Assembly: GCA_002449305.1 (NCBI GenBank)
Contig: DKDI01000037.1
Span: 1 to 55,291, forward strand
DNA length: 55,291 bases
Direction of reading: 5' to 3'
From: Treponema sp. UBA6852
GTDB lineage: Bacteria > Spirochaetota > Spirochaetia > Treponematales > Treponemataceae
Both the position numbers and the translations under genes were made by a program. The notes beneath the pieces are model-generated. The model did not search any database. It was not told the DNA's origin and saw only the letters and a program-made list of their open reading frames with translations. This document shows, piece by piece, positions 23,795 through 32,435 of the stretch (position 1 is its first letter; every line of letters begins with the position of its first letter).

Positions 23795-24190
23795 ATGTTG
23801 CCTTTTTACTCTGCTGGAAAAATCAGAAATGCTGAAAAGAATTCAATTCTTTGCTCTTTAGTTGATGCGGTCGATTCAAACTGCGTTATGGACAGGCAGC
23901 TTGTAATCAGTGATTTGCAAAAGCATGACGAGGCTGCCGGCGAAGAGTCAAAGTTTGGAAATGTGTCTGTTCATGTTGCAATGTCAGTGGGCGTAAAGTC
24001 TTTTTGTATTGCGGCAGGAATTTTAAAAGACCGTGCTGAGCTTATAATTTTATGGAATGAAATGTCTGAGCATAATCTTGACTTGATGTCAAAAGTTGCC
24101 CAGCTTCTTGAATATGCAGACAAAAAAGGAATGGATGCACTTAAAGCCTTGGATTTTTTAAAGAATAGCATTTGTGCCTGTTCAAAATAA
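23795..24190 (+). CDS. Putative PTS EIIA type-2-like protein
   Basis: 131 aa, cytoplasmic. The middle and C-terminal part (FGNVSVHVAMSVGVK, then ELIILWNEMSEHNLDLMSKVAQLL) follows the mannitol/fructose EIIA pattern: strand, a hydrophobic LIIL strand, then H-L-x-L-x-x-L-A-x-L-L. The phosphoacceptor His environment is not clearly conserved, so a regulatory rather than transport role is possible. GGAGG lies 9 bases before the ATG. No PTS permease gene is nearby. The family call is tentative. Confidence 0.4.
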   Translation: MLPFYSAGKIRNAEKNSILCSLVDAVDSNCVMDRQLVISDLQKHDEAAGEESKFGNVSVHVAMSVGVKSFCIAAGILKDRAELIILWNEMSEHNLDLMSKVAQLLEYADKKGMDALKALDFLKNSICACSK

Positions 24191-24237
24191 AACCTTAAAC
24201 CGCTGAATCTTTGCTTTTAAAAATCCGGCGGCTTAAT

Positions 24238-24300
24238 TTAGGGTTTATCAAAACCCTAAAAACGGCTGAGTCAAGGTCTTGAGCATAAGCGTACCTTGAC
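24238..24300. repeat. Two inverted repeats between convergent genes
   Basis: TTAGGGTTT-ATCA-AAACCCTAA (24238-24259; 9-bp stem) and GTCAAGGT...ACCTTGAC (24270-24277 with 24293-24300; 8-bp stem). They sit between the EIIA-like gene and the convergent DUF5718 gene and could be a bidirectional terminator or dispersed palindromes. The motif GTCAAGGT resembles the TCAAGG-containing repeat at 8082-8103. Confidence 0.5.
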
Positions 24301-24309
24301 CAGACGTAT

Positions 24310-25155
24310 CTACTGCAAAATTACTTTTTGCCTTAAAACACTTATTTCTTTATCGTTAAAAGAATTTTCAGCCGCTATTTCTTTGATTTCAGCGTTTGAA
24401 TATTTATATTCAGGATAAAGAATGACAATGCTTTCATCTCCGTCTTTTAAAAAAATTGTTTCCCCGAATTCTGTGTAACGCGTAGCTCCTATTGAAACCA
24501 TTATCTGTTTTGGCAGGCCTGCTGATGTAAGATAGCTTCCGACATCTTCTGCTGTGCCTTCATCTTTTTGTGTGTTGAATTTTTCTATGAGCCAGTTTGT
24601 GAGCTTTTCAAAAATATAGTTGTATCCTTTTACAGGGCTGTCTTCTCCGTATTCAAAGATTTTTCCATCTCTAAAAAGAAAGCAAGCGATTCTGTATTTT
24701 GCAATATTCCCGTTTTCAGAAAACTCGTCAATGCTGATTAAATTTTTTGAAAGTCCTTTGCTGCATTTGCCCCAGTTTTTTTTCATGCTGATTTTTTTTG
24801 CTCCAGGTTTGCGGATAGAGCAGTCGTTTGAGGCTCCAAATTTCACGGGAACAAGTGATTTTAATTTTCCGCAGTTCCATTCAGCGTTTAAAATCAGAGC
24901 GCATTCTGGTTCAATCTGAAGTTTTTCTTCTCCGCACGGGAAAATTATTTTGCCCGAATCAAATGGAAATATTCCAAGAAATTCCGGCACTGGATTTTTT
25001 GCATTCGGTATATATGTTGGAAAAATTGCTTTTGGCGCATTTTTTTCTTTTGTCTTTACATTCTTAAACTCAACGGTTTCTCCTGCCTGCTCCAGATGTC
25101 CTGTAAAATTTCCTGCGACTCCAAAGCATGGGAGTTTTTCTAAATTAAATTCCAT
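24310..25155 (-). CDS. DUF5718-like protein of unknown function
   Basis: 281 aa, cytoplasmic. The opening LPCFGVAGNFTGHLEQAGE is the pattern I associate with the DUF5718 family (GVAGNFAGHLEQAGE). Other noticeable stretches are PVKFGASNDCSIRKPGAKKISMKKNWG and ACFLFRDGKIFEYGEDSPV. The strong Gly/His/Glu conservation at the N-terminus suggests an enzyme or binding site near residues 11-27, but no reaction is known to me. It is transcribed away from rplU, with a 210-base shared upstream gap. Confidence 0.6.
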   Translation of the reverse strand: MEFNLEKLPCFGVAGNFTGHLEQAGETVEFKNVKTKEKNAPKAIFPTYIPNAKNPVPEFLGIFPFDSGKIIFPCGEEKLQIEPECALILNAEWNCGKLKSLVPVKFGASNDCSIRKPGAKKISMKKNWGKCSKGLSKNLISIDEFSENGNIAKYRIACFLFRDGKIFEYGEDSPVKGYNYIFEKLTNWLIEKFNTQKDEGTAEDVGSYLTSAGLPKQIMVSIGATRYTEFGETIFLKDGDESIVILYPEYKYSNAEIKEIAAENSFNDKEISVLRQKVILQ

Positions 25156-25261
25156 AGTTCCATTCTATATGAAACTCTTGGAAATTTCAATTTTGTAAAA
25201 CAAGTTTGAAAATGCGGTGTAAATTAAAAACTGAATTTTTTATTTATCGGCAGAAATTCGC

Positions 25262-25291
25262 TTGACCTTAGTTTATGAAATTTGTTAAAAT
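25262..25291 (+). promoter_or_regulatory. Promoter of the rplU operon
   Basis: TTGACC (25262-25267), 18-base spacer, TAAAAT (25286-25291). It leaves a leader of about 68 bases that contains the hairpin at 25317-25337. Confidence 0.6.
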
Positions 25292-25316
25292 GTCTTACTA
25301 ATTGTTGAAATGCTTT

Positions 25317-25337
25317 CAAGGAACCCGTTACTCCTTG
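25317..25337 (+). promoter_or_regulatory. Candidate L21 leader hairpin
   Basis: CAAGGA (25317-25322) pairs with TCCTTG (25332-25337) around a 9-base loop in the rplU leader, followed by GGGGCA and A8. Autogenous r-protein leader structures are common at this position, but this one matches no consensus that I can verify. Confidence 0.3.
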
Positions 25338-25365
25338 GGGCAAAAAAAATTTAGAGGTTTATAAA

Positions 25366-25680
25366 ATGTACGCAATTGTTGAATTCAAAGGCAATCAGTA
25401 CAAGGCAGAAAAAGACGCTGTTCTTGAAGTGTCAAAGCTTGATGCAAAAGATGGCGATGTAATCACAATCGATACAGTTCTTCTTGTAAGTGATGGCGAT
25501 AAAGTTTCTGTCGGTTCTCCTTATGTAAAGGGCGCTAAAGTTACTGTAAAAGTTGGAGAAACTTTCAAAGATAAGAAAGTTCTCGTATTCAAATACAAGT
25601 CAAAAAAAGACTATCATCGTCTTATTGGACACCGCGAGCAGTATACAAAGGTTACTGTTCAGGATGTTGTCTTGGCATAA
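25366..25680 (+). CDS. rplU: Ribosomal protein L21 (bL21)
   Basis: 104 aa, large-subunit protein. Typical start MYAIVEFKGNQYKAEKD and end (KKDYHRLIGHREQYTKVTV) with the basic KYKSKKDYHRLIGHR segment. Its stop is immediately followed by the GTG of prp, with no gap, and rpmA follows, the conserved rplU-prp-rpmA order. Confidence 0.97.
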   Translation: MYAIVEFKGNQYKAEKDAVLEVSKLDAKDGDVITIDTVLLVSDGDKVSVGSPYVKGAKVTVKVGETFKDKKVLVFKYKSKKDYHRLIGHREQYTKVTVQDVVLA

Positions 25681-26013
25681 GTGACGGAAGTTCTTTTGGT
25701 TTGCGGCAAAGACGGAGCATTAAAGAGTGTAAAAGCTTTTGGGCATGCTTCGTTTGCTGAAAAGGGCAAGGATATTGTTTGTGCTGCTGAATCTATAGTT
25801 TTGGGCACATCAGTTGAAATGCTTCAAAATACAAAAGAGCTTGTTTTTAATGCTGACACTTCTACCCGTGGCTTTTTGGAGTTTCGGGTTGAAAAATCCG
25901 CAGCCTCTGCTGTGGAACGCTTGAAATGCATTGGGGATTTTATAAGATTTGCTTTTATAAAACTTTCTGCTGAATATCCTGATAATGTGCGGTTTCAAGA
26001 AATAATTGAATAA
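25681..26013 (+). CDS. prp: Ribosomal-processing cysteine protease-like protein
   Basis: 110 aa with a GTG start directly after the rplU stop. It has the Prp catalytic pattern: GHASFAEKGKDIVCAAESIV contains the conserved His (GHA) and Cys (IVCAA). In Firmicutes, Prp removes an N-terminal extension from L27 before ribosome assembly. Here the neighbouring L27 begins MGRTKGGSG with no cleavable extension, so the substrate is unclear. Position between rplU and rpmA is conserved. Confidence 0.9.
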   Translation: MTEVLLVCGKDGALKSVKAFGHASFAEKGKDIVCAAESIVLGTSVEMLQNTKELVFNADTSTRGFLEFRVEKSAASAVERLKCIGDFIRFAFIKLSAEYPDNVRFQEIIE

Positions 26014-26043
26014 TAGTCCGGTTTATGCCGGCGGAGGATTAAA

Positions 26044-26304
26044 ATGGGACGTACTAAAGGCGGTAGCGGTGCTAAAAATGGCCGCGATTCAAACCCTAAA
26101 CATTTGGGCGTTAAAAGATTTGGTGGAGAAAAAGTTACTGCCGGTTCTATTCTTGTAAGACAGCGTGGAACTCGTATCCATCCTGGCAACAATGTAAAGC
26201 GTGGAACAGACGACACTTTGTATTCTGTTGTTGACGGTGTAGTAAAATACACAGAACGCATGAATCGCAAACTTGTTTCAGTAGAACCTGTTTCTGCCAA
26301 CTAA
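26044..26304 (+). CDS. rpmA: Ribosomal protein L27 (bL27)
   Basis: 86 aa. Opening MGRTKGGSGAKNGRDSNPK, with the core VKRFGGEKVTAGSILVRQRG and GTRIHPGNNVKRGTDDTL. There is no pro-peptide (no LxxLQFF-type extension), and an in-frame TAG at 26014-26016 limits any longer start. GGAGG lies 6 bases before the ATG. The N-terminal Gly-rich arm reaches the peptidyl-transferase centre. Terminator at 26356-26393. Confidence 0.97.
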   Translation: MGRTKGGSGAKNGRDSNPKHLGVKRFGGEKVTAGSILVRQRGTRIHPGNNVKRGTDDTLYSVVDGVVKYTERMNRKLVSVEPVSAN

Positions 26305-26355
26305 TAAAGAAAGTTTTTGTCTTTAGGATTTGAAATTTTCTAAAATAATTTAAAT

Positions 26356-26393
26356 GCCCGGCTTGGAATAATTATCCTTGCTGGGCTTTTTTT
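26356..26393 (+). terminator. Intrinsic terminator after rpmA
   Basis: GCCCGGC (26356-26362) pairs with GCTGGGC (26380-26386), one G-T pair, followed by T7. The T-run ends at the first possible ATG of obgE (26394), so obgE either depends on readthrough or uses a promoter overlapping this element. Confidence 0.75.
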
Positions 26394-26405
26394 ATGGGAG
26401 CAACG

Positions 26406-27527
26406 ATGATTCAATTTGCTGATGAGGCTGTTATTACTGTCCGTTCTGGAAAAGGTGGCAACGGTTGTGTTTCATTTAGGCGTGAAAAATATATTCCAAA
26501 CGGCGGTCCGAACGGCGGTGATGGCGGTCGCGGCGGAGATGTGGTTTTTTGTTTAAAGAAGAATCTTAGAACTCTTGCCCATTTAAGGTATCACCCGATT
26601 TTGAAGGCTAAAAACGGCGGCGATGGGCAAGGCTGGAATCGCTATGGAAAAGATGGCGAGGATGTTGTAATTCCAGTTCCTCCGGGAACTACAATCCGCG
26701 ACAATGAAACTGGCGAACTTATTTATGATTTTACTGTTGAAAGCGAAGAAGAGCAGTTTGTTTTTTTGAAAGGCGGAAATGGCGGTTGGGGAAATGTGCA
26801 TTTTAAATCAAGCACGAACCAAGCTCCGCGTATTGCAAACAAAGGCGCGCCAGGACAGGAAAGAGTTCTGCGTGTTGAGCTTTCTGTTATTGCGGATATT
26901 GGTCTTGTTGGATTTCCGAATGCAGGAAAATCCAGTTTGCTGGATCTTTTTACAAACGCGCGCCCGAAAATTGCTCCGTATCCTTTTACAACAAAAATTC
27001 CGAATCTTGGCGTGCTTCATGCTGGCGATGACAAAGATTTTATTATTGCAGATATTCCCGGAATAATAGAAGGCGCATCTGAAGGTGCTGGTCTTGGTAT
27101 AAGGTTTTTAAAGCATATTTCAAGAACTGCCGGGCTTTTGTTTATGATTGACTGCAGTGATGAAAATTTTCTTGAAGCCTATGATTTGCTTTTAAAGGAA
27201 CTTGACGGATTTGGCAGGGAACTTACAAAGAAGCCAAGAATTGTTCTTTGCAATAAAATTGACATTGAAGGCGCGCTTGAAAATGCAATGAAAGTAAAGG
27301 AAAAAATCCAAAGCAAAGAGCCTGATGTAAAAGTCCTCGCAGTTTCTGTTGCGGCAAGAACAAACATGAATGAAGCAAGAATTGAAATAATTTCGCTTAT
27401 TGAAAAAATGGAATCGCTCAATAAACCTGTTTCCGAAGAAAATTCCGTGCCTGAAAAAAGTTCATTTTTATCCAGCCGCTCCGTGGACGATTCAATGGAA
27501 GTTCAGTTTCCGGGAAGTGAAAACTGA
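26406..27527 (+). CDS. obgE: Obg-family GTPase
   Basis: 373 aa from ATG 26406, where GGGAG lies 5 bases upstream and the protein starts with the family MIQFADEAVI. An ATG at 26394 would add four residues. The Gly-rich Obg fold (RSGKGGNGCVSFRREKYIP, NGGDGGRGGDV) spans 1-155. The G domain follows with GFPNAGKSS, switch DIPGIIEGA and NKID. There is a short acidic C-terminal tail. It acts in 50S ribosome assembly and stress response. It is followed 2 bases later by nadD. Confidence 0.97.
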   Translation: MIQFADEAVITVRSGKGGNGCVSFRREKYIPNGGPNGGDGGRGGDVVFCLKKNLRTLAHLRYHPILKAKNGGDGQGWNRYGKDGEDVVIPVPPGTTIRDNETGELIYDFTVESEEEQFVFLKGGNGGWGNVHFKSSTNQAPRIANKGAPGQERVLRVELSVIADIGLVGFPNAGKSSLLDLFTNARPKIAPYPFTTKIPNLGVLHAGDDKDFIIADIPGIIEGASEGAGLGIRFLKHISRTAGLLFMIDCSDENFLEAYDLLLKELDGFGRELTKKPRIVLCNKIDIEGALENAMKVKEKIQSKEPDVKVLAVSVAARTNMNEARIEIISLIEKMESLNKPVSEENSVPEKSSFLSSRSVDDSMEVQFPGSEN

Positions 27528-27529
27528 AA

Positions 27530-28186
27530 ATGAAAATTGCAGTTTTGGGTGGAAGTTTCAATCCGATTCATATCGGGCATCTTGCTTTGGCGGACGAAAT
27601 TTGTCTTTCGCTTGGATATGACAAAGTTTTTTTTGTGCCGGTTTTTTCTCCGCCGCATAAAAACATGAACGGAGCTTTGCCGCCTGAAAAACGAGCGAAG
27701 ATGGTTGAGCTTGCTTGCAAAGATGATTCGCGGTTTGAAATGGAGCCTTGCGAAATTCTACGTGGCGGAGTTTCGTTCACTTATGACACAATCTGCTTTA
27801 TTGAAGAAAAATACAAGCCTGAAAAAATAGGACTTGTAATTGGCAGAGACTTGTTTTCAACTTTTCATCTTTGGAACAATGCTGCTTTGCTTGTAAAAAA
27901 GTGCGAGCTGATTTTGGCGGAACGACCATTTCAGATTGAAGATAAAAATTTTAAAAACAAAGCGACCGGGAAATATTTTGAAGTGGAAAATTCCGCAGAA
28001 AAAGAATTTCGGATTGAAGACGAGCCGCTTTTTAAAAATGCAGTTTTTCTGAAAAATGAGCCGCTCGCCGTAAGTTCAACTAGCATAAGGTTTAGGGCGG
28101 CAAATAAAATGGCCTTTCAATATCTTGTGCCTTCAAAAGTTTTCAAGTATATTATTGACGGTAATTTGTATGGAAGCAAAAACTGA
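27530..28186 (+). CDS. nadD: Nicotinate-nucleotide adenylyltransferase
   Basis: 218 aa. Makes deamido-NAD from NaMN and ATP. It has the nucleotidyltransferase start VLGGSFNPIHIGHLALA, the catalytic HxGH (HIGH), FFVPVFSPPHK, and the C-terminal AVSSTSIR (ISSTxIR) motif. The ATG is 2 bases after the obgE stop, and yqeK overlaps its end by 17 bases. Confidence 0.95.
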   Translation: MKIAVLGGSFNPIHIGHLALADEICLSLGYDKVFFVPVFSPPHKNMNGALPPEKRAKMVELACKDDSRFEMEPCEILRGGVSFTYDTICFIEEKYKPEKIGLVIGRDLFSTFHLWNNAALLVKKCELILAERPFQIEDKNFKNKATGKYFEVENSAEKEFRIEDEPLFKNAVFLKNEPLAVSSTSIRFRAANKMAFQYLVPSKVFKYIIDGNLYGSKN

Positions 28187-28778
28187 ACAGCTTATAGAAA
28201 CAATCAGGAAATATGCAAAGTCGGAACTGAAAGAAAAACGCTTTGAGCATTCTGTCCGTGTCGCGGAAACAGCGGCTTTTATGTGCGGCTTGTTTGGCTG
28301 CGACAAAAACATTGGTTATCTTGCAGGACTTTCCCATGATATTTGCAAAAATATGGAAGATTCTGAAATTCTTTCTCTTGCGTCCGAAGATGGGAATTCT
28401 ATTTCTGAAATTGAAAAAAACAAACCTTCGCTTTTGCATGGAAGAGCAGCCGCAGTTTTGCTTCAAAAGAAATTTTCCGTGAAAAATCCTGGTGTTATTC
28501 AGGCTGTTGCGAACCATACACTTGGCGGTGCAGGTTTGTGTCCTCTTGCAAAAATTATTTATGTTGCTGACAAAGTTGAGCCTGGACGCCCGCAGTCAAC
28601 AGAAGAATATAGAAAAAAACTTTTTTCTATGCCTCTTAATGAGATGACGCTTTTTGTTGTTCAAGAAAATATGGAGTATTTAAAAAACAGACAGAAAAAA
28701 ATTGCAGATTCAAGCTATGAATTTGAAGCGGATTTAAAGAAGCAGATTGCCTCGGAAAACTCTCTTCGTGCCAGCTAA
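28170..28778 (+). CDS. yqeK: HD-domain hydrolase of the YqeK family
   Basis: 202 aa from ATG 28170, which overlaps nadD; longer starts lie inside nadD. HD motifs are KRFEHSVRVAETA (His), LSHDICKN (His-Asp), HGRAAAVL and NHTLGG, then YVADKVEPGR. Members hydrolyse diadenosine tetraphosphate to ADP. It sits in the conserved nadD-yqeK-LCP-rsfS order. Confidence 0.9.
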   Translation: MEAKTEQLIETIRKYAKSELKEKRFEHSVRVAETAAFMCGLFGCDKNIGYLAGLSHDICKNMEDSEILSLASEDGNSISEIEKNKPSLLHGRAAAVLLQKKFSVKNPGVIQAVANHTLGGAGLCPLAKIIYVADKVEPGRPQSTEEYRKKLFSMPLNEMTLFVVQENMEYLKNRQKKIADSSYEFEADLKKQIASENSLRAS

Positions 28779-28796
28779 GTTTTAAGGATTGTAAAA

Positions 28797-30020
28797 ATGA
28801 ATATTTCAAAAGACCAAAGAAATGGAATTTTTCTTCTTGCTATTCTTGTGATTATTATTGGCGTTGTTGGCTTTGTTGCTTTTTCGCTTCGTGTGGATCC
28901 TATTGAAGAAAATCTTAAATTGAATCCTGTTATAAACAGCCTTTGGATTTTAAAGGATGATGAAGGAAACGCTCTTTCAACAGACGTTCTTGTTTTTTAC
29001 CCTCAGACAGGACAAGCTGCCGCTTTTGACATTTTAGGAAACACAGGCGCAATTTATAAAAGCCTTGGGCGTGTTGACAGAATTGATTCAGTTTACAAAG
29101 AAAAAGGCCTTGCTTCTTATAAAGAAGAAATTGAAAAACTTATCGGAAAGAAAATTCCTTTTACAATTGAAATAAAACTTTCAGACTTGGAGGTGCTTAC
29201 AGACTATCTTGGCGGACTGAATGTTTTTATTTCCTTTCCTGTTGATGAAACAGATGAAAATGGAATGCGCTGTCTTTTTCCTAGCGGTGCTGTTGTTTTG
29301 GACGGAGATAAAATCCATGACTATGTTATGTATAAAAGTCCGTCTGAAAATGCAAGCGACCTTGAGGACAGGCGTCAAGCTGTTTTTGTTTCATTGATTT
29401 ATGCTTTAAAAGAAAACCGCAATATTATTTTTGCAAAGAATAATTTTTCAGTTTATGAAGAAAAAATCAAGACAAACATAGACAAGAAAAATTTCTATAA
29501 CTTGATGAAAAAAATTTCATTGATTGACACTGAGCGCTTTTCAATTCAGACTATAACAGGAAGTTTAAGAACTGTTGACGGACAGACTCTTTTGTTTCCG
29601 TATTATGACGGTCAGCTCATAAAGGATGTTATAAATCAGGCTATAAGTTCTCTTGTTTCAGGCGATTCTGGAAATCAGAACCGTGTTTATGTCCTTGTAA
29701 TTCAAAATGGAACAACGGAGCAGGGGCTTGCGCGCAACACTTCTTTCCTTTTGCAAAGCGCGGGTTATGAAGTTCTCGAAACAAAAAATGCCGACCGCAA
29801 TGACTATGAAAAAACTGAAATTATAAATCATATTGGAAACTCTGAAGCTGCAAAAACTTTGGGAAATTTTATTCATTGCTCAAATATAATTGATGAGGAA
29901 CTTATGCCGGAAAATGCTGATTCCACAAGTGCTGCTCAGGCTGACTTTACAATTATTTTGGGCAAAGATTTCAATGGGCGTTTTGTAAAAGGAAGTTCTT
30001 CTTCTAAATCGTCCGAGTGA
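28797..30020 (+). CDS. LytR-CpsA-Psr (LCP) family protein with LytR_C domain
   Basis: 407 aa. Signal-anchor helix at ~10-31, LCP catalytic domain at ~55-230 (STDVLVFYPQTGQAAAFDI, LGGLNVFI, LDGDKIHDYVMYKSPSEN and DRRQAVF), and a LytR_C-like domain at ~290-400 (VYVLVIQNGTTEQGLARNTS, AGYEVLETKNADR). LCP enzymes attach glycopolymers to peptidoglycan or surface carriers. In a spirochaete without teichoic acids the acceptor is open. It is 18 bases after yqeK and 6 bases before rsfS. Confidence 0.85.
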   Translation: MNISKDQRNGIFLLAILVIIIGVVGFVAFSLRVDPIEENLKLNPVINSLWILKDDEGNALSTDVLVFYPQTGQAAAFDILGNTGAIYKSLGRVDRIDSVYKEKGLASYKEEIEKLIGKKIPFTIEIKLSDLEVLTDYLGGLNVFISFPVDETDENGMRCLFPSGAVVLDGDKIHDYVMYKSPSENASDLEDRRQAVFVSLIYALKENRNIIFAKNNFSVYEEKIKTNIDKKNFYNLMKKISLIDTERFSIQTITGSLRTVDGQTLLFPYYDGQLIKDVINQAISSLVSGDSGNQNRVYVLVIQNGTTEQGLARNTSFLLQSAGYEVLETKNADRNDYEKTEIINHIGNSEAAKTLGNFIHCSNIIDEELMPENADSTSAAQADFTIILGKDFNGRFVKGSSSSKSSE

Positions 30021-30026
30021 GGAAAA

Positions 30027-30374
30027 ATGGAAAAAACTGTAAAAGAAATGGCGCTGGAAATTGCCAAGCTGATGGAAGATGGAAAAGGCGCGGATGTTTG
30101 TGTTATCGATGTTTCTGAGCTTAACAGCTGGACTGATTATTTTGTAATTGCAACTGTTTCAAGCGGTCCGCATTGGCAAGGTCTTTACAAGGAAATAAAG
30201 GATTACATAAAAGACACCGATCTTGAAATCCATAAAATTCATAACAAGACTTCTCAGGGCAATGACTGGAATTTAATTGATTTAGGTCCGATTGTTGTGC
30301 ATCTTATGAGCCAAGATGCAAGAGACTTTTACGAGCTTGAAAAACTTTGGCATGCAGGCAAAAAAATAATGTAG
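30027..30374 (+). CDS. rsfS: Ribosomal silencing factor RsfS
   Basis: 115 aa. It has the family core ADVCVIDVSELNSWTDYFVI, then GPHWQGLYKEIKDYIKD, GNDWNLIDLGPIVVHLM and the ARDFYELEKLW end. It binds uL14 and blocks subunit joining under starvation. It is the last gene of the obgE-nadD-yqeK-LCP-rsfS run. It ends 4 bases from the end of the convergent lytic transglycosylase gene. Confidence 0.95.
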   Translation: MEKTVKEMALEIAKLMEDGKGADVCVIDVSELNSWTDYFVIATVSSGPHWQGLYKEIKDYIKDTDLEIHKIHNKTSQGNDWNLIDLGPIVVHLMSQDARDFYELEKLWHAGKKIM

Positions 30375-30378
30375 AAAT

Positions 30379-31371
30379 TTACCGAAGGTTTTCTGCGGCA
30401 ATTTTTGCTTTGCCAGCTGGAAGCCTTAATCTGTAAGTTGTTCCGGGCGGCGTAGTTTCCTTTAGAAGCTCGATGTTAAGCATTTTTACAGTTTCTAAAG
30501 GAATTCCGGCTGCCTTGGCTACAGTTGAAAGTTTTATACTTCCTTTTATTGTAAGGTAGCTGAATTTTTCCGGAGCAACACCTTCAATCCTTTTGTCTGC
30601 GACTCCGATTTCAATAGCTCCATAAAAATCTGCATTTTCAACAATGTCCGCAATTGCTATAAGTTTTGGAATATATTCAGAAGCCTGCTTGCTTAGAAGT
30701 CCCTTTTCTGATAAAGCCCAATAATCTTTTCCAGGGTTCACTTTTACAATTCGGCCAACTGCTCCTGCTCCCATATTGTATGCAGCGATTGCCAAATGCC
30801 AGTCGTTAAACACTTTGAAATTTTCCGCTAGCTTTGAAAGCGCGGCATCAGTTTCTTTCCATGGATCACGCCGCTCGTCAAAATATTCATTCTTTTTTAA
30901 ATAAGGATGCATGCTGTTTGCCATGAACTGCCAAAGCCCGGTTGCGCCAGAGCCAGACACCGCTGTTGGTTTGTAGTTTGACTCAACAATTGGAAGATAT
31001 TGCAGATAAAGCGGCATTTTCTTTTCTTTGAGTTTCGCTCTTATATATGGTCTGTATGGAATTGAATCGTAAAGGATTTCAGCAAGCCACTGCCTGTTTG
31101 AATCTGTAAGGTAGCGTTCCCTGTATTTTAAAGTCTGCTCTTTAAAAACTCCAGAAATGCCAATGTCCTTGCGTTTTGGCTCTGGAATTATATAGTTCTT
31201 TTGAACTGAAACTTTCTTTTCTTTTCCTGAGCCTGAAACGACTTTCGTCTTTGCAGGACTTTCATTTTTTAATTTTGACAAGCCGATTTCAAAATCAGCA
31301 ACTGGCTCTTCCGCAAAAATAAACGAGGCTAGCAATATTGAAAATATAGAAGATGCAAATTTTTTCTTCAT
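30379..31371 (-). CDS. Membrane-bound lytic transglycosylase (MltD-like, SLT domain)
   Basis: 330 aa with a signal peptide (MKKKFASSIFSILLASFIFA). The SLT goose-lysozyme-like domain spans ~115-235: YLQYLPIVESNYKPTAVS with the catalytic Glu, GATGLWQFM and AAYNMGAGAV. The C-terminal ~60 residues (YLTIKGSIKLSTVAKAAGIP...LRLPAG) look like a degenerate LysM peptidoglycan-binding domain. It cleaves glycan strands in the periplasm. It is coupled to the upstream lipoprotein gene by a 1-base overlap. Confidence 0.9.
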   Translation of the reverse strand: MKKKFASSIFSILLASFIFAEEPVADFEIGLSKLKNESPAKTKVVSGSGKEKKVSVQKNYIIPEPKRKDIGISGVFKEQTLKYRERYLTDSNRQWLAEILYDSIPYRPYIRAKLKEKKMPLYLQYLPIVESNYKPTAVSGSGATGLWQFMANSMHPYLKKNEYFDERRDPWKETDAALSKLAENFKVFNDWHLAIAAYNMGAGAVGRIVKVNPGKDYWALSEKGLLSKQASEYIPKLIAIADIVENADFYGAIEIGVADKRIEGVAPEKFSYLTIKGSIKLSTVAKAAGIPLETVKMLNIELLKETTPPGTTYRLRLPAGKAKIAAENLR

Positions 31372-32435
31372 TACAATTTTTCACCAAAGTAAATTCCAGC
31401 CCATTCCCAGCGTCCGTGGATTTCCGGGTCAGCTGGAAAATTCACTTTTCTAAAATAAAGATACCAGACATTCACGTAATTGCTCCAGCCTGTTGTGCGC
31501 AAATATGCTTCGGTTGGAGAAGACGACGGATCAAGTTCTGCGCTGTAACGGATTCTGTTGCCTCGCATAAATGAGCGCATCGAAAAACTTTCTTGGGCGT
31601 TCACATCAGTTTCAACTTGTCGCCAGGACATTGCAAAAAAGTTGACTTTTGACTTATAGCGGTCCAATGCTTTGTAATTGTATGAAGAAATTCCAGACTT
31701 TACAGCGGCAACAAGAGCGTCAAGTGTTTCAAATGTCCAGTCTTTTGATGAATTGCTAAAATCTATAAGCTGCTTTGCATTTAAATATGCGTTCGGGTAG
31801 CCTGAAATTTGCAGCGTGGATGCGTCGTCTTGGTCAAGAAACTGCGTATATGAGCGGATTGCCTGATTCCATTCGCCTTCCTTTTCGTATTCAAGTGCGA
31901 GCCTGTAGAAAAGTTCCGTTGTGCTTACGTTGTTTGGAAATCGGCTTATAAGCTGGTTGAAATATGAAATTCTGTTTGCCGGACTTGAGCTGATTTGAAT
32001 TAAATGCTGAAGGCATATAAAGTGAATCGATTTTCCCTGTACAATAAGGTCGTTGTAATTGTTTATAATCCGCTCAAAATAATATTCCGCTATCGGCTCA
32101 GCTTCATTTTCAAGATAAGCATAAGCTGTCATCAAAAGCCAGTATGCGTTGTAGGAATCGTCTTCATGCAGCTCAACCCAGTTTGTAAGAAAATGCACAA
32201 GCGACGGATAATCTTTTACGGAAAGCATATTGTTTGCTATTCTATTTACAACTGCGTATCTTGTTTCGCCCTTTGTTTCTTTTTTTTCAAGTAGCGAAAT
32301 CAAAAGATTTTGTGTATTCTTGTATTGCTTTGAAAATGCTTCCGGCAGAATTTCTCCTTTTCTGTCTCTTGCGCATGACATGATAATTATGGAAAAAAAA
32401 GCCACTGCTGCAGATCTAAAAACTTTCCGAATCAT
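31371..32435 (-). CDS. Putative TPR-like lipoprotein
   Basis: 354 aa. Lipoprotein signal with lipobox I-M-S-C (Cys21). The body is helical, with TPR-like repeats (YWLLMTAYAYLENEAEPIAEYYFE, LFYRLALEYEKEGEWNQAIRSY), and a Trp/Tyr-rich end (SNYVNVWYLYFRK...HGRWEWAGIYFG). It overlaps the start of the lytic transglycosylase by one base, so it may guide or regulate that enzyme at the cell envelope. No exact family recognised. Confidence 0.7.
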   Translation of the reverse strand: MIRKVFRSAAVAFFSIIIMSCARDRKGEILPEAFSKQYKNTQNLLISLLEKKETKGETRYAVVNRIANNMLSVKDYPSLVHFLTNWVELHEDDSYNAYWLLMTAYAYLENEAEPIAEYYFERIINNYNDLIVQGKSIHFICLQHLIQISSSPANRISYFNQLISRFPNNVSTTELFYRLALEYEKEGEWNQAIRSYTQFLDQDDASTLQISGYPNAYLNAKQLIDFSNSSKDWTFETLDALVAAVKSGISSYNYKALDRYKSKVNFFAMSWRQVETDVNAQESFSMRSFMRGNRIRYSAELDPSSSPTEAYLRTTGWSNYVNVWYLYFRKVNFPADPEIHGRWEWAGIYFGEKL

